Source of the DNA: Nitrososphaerota archaeon
GTDB taxonomy: Archaea; Thermoproteota; Nitrososphaeria; Nitrososphaerales; Nitrosopumilaceae
Direction of reading: 5' to 3'
NCBI GenBank assembly: GCA_028867395.1
Contig: JAGWGO010000089.1
Span: forward strand, 1 to 6,457
DNA length: 6,457 bases
The notes under the pieces are model-generated. The model saw only the letters and a list, made by a program, of their open reading frames with translations. It searched no databases and was not told the origin of the DNA. Below, in pieces: positions 4,481 to 6,457 of the stretch. Every line of letters begins with the position of its first letter. Positions within the stretch are counted from its first letter, which is position 1. Made by a program: the position numbers and the translations under genes.

Positions 4481-4756
4481 ATGGTAAGAGTCTGTACCAA
4501 GTGTAAAAAGGAAATTCCTGATAGTGTGGAACTAGATCCCATCGCCGCATCCTATCCGTGTTGCAATCCGTGCTGGGAGGAATGGAAGCAGTATAGGGTC
4601 ATGGTCATGAATGAGATGAGACTGGACATGTCTATGCCAGAACATCGTAAAGTGGTAAAAAGATATGAAAAGGTCTTTGTCGGCGTAATGACGCCAGAAG
4701 GCGACGTGGTAAATTTTGCAGATGAAAATCAGCGCAAGCCTGACAAACCGCTCTAG
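4481..4756 (+). CDS. YggX-like (Fe(2+)-trafficking family) protein with zinc-ribbon cysteines
   Basis: A 91-residue protein. Residues 32-57 follow the YggX/Iron_traffic pattern: W32-x-x-W35, then VMVMNEMRLDMSMPEHRK, matching the family signature W..W....ML.NE..L.....EHRK. Bacterial YggX proteins protect Fe-S enzymes against oxidative damage and have been proposed to move Fe(2+). The N terminus differs from E. coli YggX: it has CTKC (Cys5/Cys8) and PCCNPC (Cys27, Cys28, Cys31), suggesting a structural zinc or other metal site, as in some bacterial variants. A short extension after residue 68 (MTPEGDVVNF) ends in a polar tail. The gene has its own TATA box and ends in a CTAG shared with the convergent gene. 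Family membership is likely but divergent; the metal and function are inferred. Confidence 0.72.
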   Translation: MVRVCTKCKKEIPDSVELDPIAASYPCCNPCWEEWKQYRVMVMNEMRLDMSMPEHRKVVKRYEKVFVGVMTPEGDVVNFADENQRKPDKPL

Positions 4757-5214
4757 ATCCCAACTTCCTTCTTTGCTCTTTCTGGAATTATGAGGTAAAT
4801 TCTCTTTTTTGAATTATCATCAAGTGAACTTACGATTTTTTTTATGGTATTAGATATGGTCCTTTTCTGCTCATCTGTTAGCATTAGATATATCTCTAAA
4901 ATTCCATCTAGGTTAAATGAGATGATCTTCCCAGGGCTACGCACGATCTCGGTAATGTATGCAGAAAACATTATTGTTCTTTGATCTTCTGACAAGTTGC
5001 AAAGGACCTCAAGCCATGTCTTAAACAAGGTGGCAAATCTGTCAAACTGTATTGTGGGCCCTGCCTGCAATGCGTTGTTTATGATCTCTTTTTTATCTGC
5101 CTCTGACATGGAAAAAAACTCTGACAATCTTTTTTGCAGTATTGGCTTGCGGAGAAACTCCGGAAGGTTTGCCAGGGAGACAATAATATTTCCAGCATAA
5201 TTTGGCTCTGACAT
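4753..5214 (-). CDS. Helical-repeat protein of unknown function, 153 residues
   Basis: A soluble, apparently all-helical protein with no recognised family. An internal repeat is visible. The signature small-Leu-Glu-hydrophobic, then L(S/T)(E/D)xx(K/R)xxI, recurs with Met36-Ser-Glu, Leu74-Ser-Glu and Leu112-Thr-Asp at an exact 38-residue spacing. Half-step matches occur at Leu17-Pro-Glu and Leu131-Asp-Asp (19 residues before and after). This suggests helical hairpins of HEAT-like length, often used for protein binding. There is no signal peptide, membrane segment or cysteine motif. The ATG start at 5214 has an A/T-rich AATTTTAG element about 30 bp upstream and lies divergent from purA across 80 bp. 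The stop overlaps the YggX-like gene by CTAG. Confidence 0.82.
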   Translation of the reverse strand: MSEPNYAGNIIVSLANLPEFLRKPILQKRLSEFFSMSEADKKEIINNALQAGPTIQFDRFATLFKTWLEVLCNLSEDQRTIMFSAYITEIVRSPGKIISFNLDGILEIYLMLTDEQKRTISNTIKKIVSSLDDNSKKRIYLIIPERAKKEVGI

Positions 5215-5240
5215 GCAAAATCTGGGCCTCTCTTCTTTAC

Positions 5241-5248
5241 TAAAATTG
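5241..5248 (-). promoter_or_regulatory. TATA-like element for the helical-repeat gene
   Basis: Minus-strand AATTTTA is centred about 30 bp before the ATG at 5214, so transcription would start a few bases before the codon. The match is moderate. Confidence 0.35.
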
Positions 5249-5265
5249 TATTGCTAAGATTTGGC

Positions 5266-5274
5266 TTAAATATA
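5266..5274 (+). promoter_or_regulatory. TATA box for purA
   Basis: TTAAATATA is centred about 25 bp before the purA ATG at 5295. It is one of the best TATA matches in the window and points to a leaderless purA transcript. Confidence 0.6.
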
Positions 5275-5294
5275 TCCCCCTGTGCTCTTCTTTT

Positions 5295-6302
5295 ATGACT
5301 TCTACAGTTATTGTTGGTGGCTTTTTTGGAGACGAAGGAAAAGGAAAGATCATTTCTTACCTTGCTATGAAAGACAACCCAGTAATAGCTGTTAGAGGCG
5401 GAGTTGGCCCAAACGCAGGCCACACAATAGAGCACGGCGGCAAGACATACAAGGTAAGAATGCTTCCAAGCGCATTTCTCAATCCAAACACTAGGTTGCT
5501 TGTTGGGCCAGGCGTTGTGGTAAGCCAAGAAGTCTTGTTAAAGGAGATATCAGAATTTGGTGTACAGGACAGGACATTTGTTGATTATCAATGCGGTATC
5601 ATAGAAGACTCTCACAAGGCAGCAGACTCGAAAGGTAGGCTCAAAGAGTCTATTGGTAGTACGGGAACAGGTACAGGTCCTGCAAATGCCGACAGAGCTA
5701 TGAGGACGCTCAAGCTTGCAAAAGATGTAGAATTGCTTGCACTATACCTTGATGACATACCAAACGCTGTAAATTTTGCACTTGAAAGAAAGGAAAACGT
5801 AATGGTAGAAGGCACACAAGGAACTTTTCTCTCACTATGGCATGGAACCTATCCTTATGTTACGTCAAAGGATGTTACTGCCTCTGCAATATGTGCAGAC
5901 GTGGGATTGGGCCCAAAGAAAGTAGATGATGTAGTGGTCGTATTCAAATCCTACGTGACTCGAGTAGGAGAGGGCCCTCTAAAAAATGAGCTAAGCCCTG
6001 AAAAGACAAGCGCAAAAGGGTGGAAGGAAGTGGGCACAGTTACAGGAAGGACTAGAAGGGCGGCAGAGTTTGACTTTGACCTTGCAAAAAGGGCAGTAAT
6101 GCTAAACAGTGCTACACAGCTTGCTATAACCAAACTTGATGTGGCATATCCAGAATGTGCTCACATGCAGTCATTTTCCGATCTTAGCTCTCCTGCCAAG
6201 TATTTTATAAAAAACATAGAAGATCAGCTAAAGGTGCCGGTAACTCTGATTGGTACTGGTCCTGACATAAATGATACCATAGACAGAAGAAACGAACTGT
6301 GA
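5295..6302 (+). CDS. purA: Adenylosuccinate synthetase, short archaeal form
   Basis: A 335-residue cytosolic enzyme of AMP synthesis that joins IMP and aspartate using GTP, giving adenylosuccinate. Motifs in order: GGFFGDEGKGK (residues 8-18; P-loop-like with catalytic Asp13), GVGPNAGHT (36-44; catalytic His43), STGTGTGP (122-129), EGTQG (172-176; IMP site), GTVTGRTRR (247-255; aspartate/substrate loop), TKLDV (279-283; guanine recognition) and a C-terminal IGTGPDINDTI. At 335 residues it is about 100 shorter than the roughly 430-residue bacterial enzyme but typical of the compact archaeal type. The ATG is supported by the N-terminal strand starting at once and by the TATA box 25 bp upstream. 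It appears monocistronic, with another promoter-like element following 15-25 bp after its stop. Confidence 0.97.
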   Translation: MTSTVIVGGFFGDEGKGKIISYLAMKDNPVIAVRGGVGPNAGHTIEHGGKTYKVRMLPSAFLNPNTRLLVGPGVVVSQEVLLKEISEFGVQDRTFVDYQCGIIEDSHKAADSKGRLKESIGSTGTGTGPANADRAMRTLKLAKDVELLALYLDDIPNAVNFALERKENVMVEGTQGTFLSLWHGTYPYVTSKDVTASAICADVGLGPKKVDDVVVVFKSYVTRVGEGPLKNELSPEKTSAKGWKEVGTVTGRTRRAAEFDFDLAKRAVMLNSATQLAITKLDVAYPECAHMQSFSDLSSPAKYFIKNIEDQLKVPVTLIGTGPDINDTIDRRNEL

Positions 6303-6317
6303 AATAACAAGCGACTA

Positions 6318-6327
6318 CTTTTAATGG
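6318..6327 (+). promoter_or_regulatory. TATA-like box for the truncated last gene
   Basis: CTTTTAATGG is placed about 28 bp before ATG 6351, consistent with leaderless spacing to that codon rather than to the in-frame ATGs at 6342 or 6324. Confidence 0.4.
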
Positions 6328-6350
6328 GGGGTAGCTTTGGGATGAATCCT

Positions 6351-6457
6351 ATGTCAAAACGTCCATTCTATGTTGAACTTTATGACATGGCAGAATTTTC
6401 GAGGCTGGTCTGTGCCTTGGAGAGAATTCCAAGAACATGTTTCTCTTTTACAATGGA
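6351..6457 (+). CDS. Unrecognised protein, 3' end beyond the window
   Basis: An open frame runs from ATG 6351 to the window end (35 full codons). It begins MSKRPFYVELYDMAEFSRLV and continues with an ALERIPRTCFSF segment; the alternation of hydrophobic and charged residues looks like a folded, soluble protein. In-frame ATGs also exist at 6342 and 6324. The start at 6351 is preferred because the TATA-like CTTTTAAT precedes it by about 28 bp, while 6324 overlaps that box. I do not recognise the family from this fragment. It lies 48 bp after purA on the same strand. Confidence 0.6.
   Translation, partial: MSKRPFYVELYDMAEFSRLVCALERIPRTCFSFTM

Noticed and set aside
5079..5528. Minus-strand 149-codon open frame spanning the purA start and the helical-repeat gene
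   Set aside because: It is antisense to the purA N terminus and out of frame with the helical-repeat gene, both of which are well supported. Its translation is Cys/Trp/Ser-rich and has no recognisable domain.
1..6457. Search for tRNA, rRNA, CRISPR, transposase or phage genes
   Set aside because: No clover-leaf-like gap, no spaced repeats, and no integrase or transposase motifs in any frame; the window reads as ordinary core genome with compact spacing.

Overview
The window looks like chromosomal core sequence from an archaeon of the Nitrososphaerota (Thaumarchaeota), most probably a Nitrosopumilales-type ammonia oxidiser. The evidence is an archaeal/eukaryotic-type ribosomal protein (S17e), a KEOPS subunit (Cgi121), a COG1818-type THUMP protein, the short archaeal form of adenylosuccinate synthetase, an HTH_45-type winged-helix regulator, and the promoter style. 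Most genes have an A/T-rich TATA-like box centred about 25-28 bp before the start codon, as expected for leaderless transcripts. Base composition is moderately A/T-rich by eye. The species cannot be fixed from the sequence alone. No rRNA, tRNA, CRISPR array, insertion sequence or prophage gene was seen, and there is no gene-free stretch longer than about 150 bp.

Layout. (1) 3-855, plus strand: the 3' part of a TatD-family metal-dependent hydrolase, then ribosomal protein S17e. (2) 921-2806: a translation/tRNA-modification block. A plus-strand protein fuses a ThiS/MoaD-like ubiquitin fold ending in Gly-Gly to a Cgi121 domain. It meets head-on, with a 12-bp overlap, a minus-strand pair made of a THUMP RNA-binding protein and a YrdC-family threonylcarbamoyl-AMP synthase. 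TsaC/Sua5 and KEOPS (which includes Cgi121) carry out successive steps of tRNA t6A37 synthesis. (3) 2807-3150: a divergent promoter region and two very small plus-strand genes, a 36-residue zinc-ribbon-like peptide and a 30-residue extremely acidic peptide. Each has a TATA box at the leaderless distance. (4) 3147-4333, minus strand: a winged-helix regulator, a multi-pass membrane protein just upstream of it (overlapping, apparently one operon), and a small zinc-ribbon protein whose promoter lies in an 18-bp tandem duplication. (5) 4481-5214: a YggX-like (Fe(2+)-trafficking family) protein with an added cysteine knuckle pair, convergent with an all-helical protein built on a 38-residue repeat. 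(6) 5295-6457, plus strand: purA and the first codons of an unrecognised gene cut by the window end.

The arrangement is extremely compact. All three convergent junctions overlap, and two of them share one palindromic CTAG that supplies TAG stops on both strands. The most notable items are the ubiquitin-fold-GlyGly-Cgi121 fusion, the two micro-genes, the zinc-ribbon YggX-like protein, the 38-residue helical repeat protein and the tandemly duplicated promoter element.
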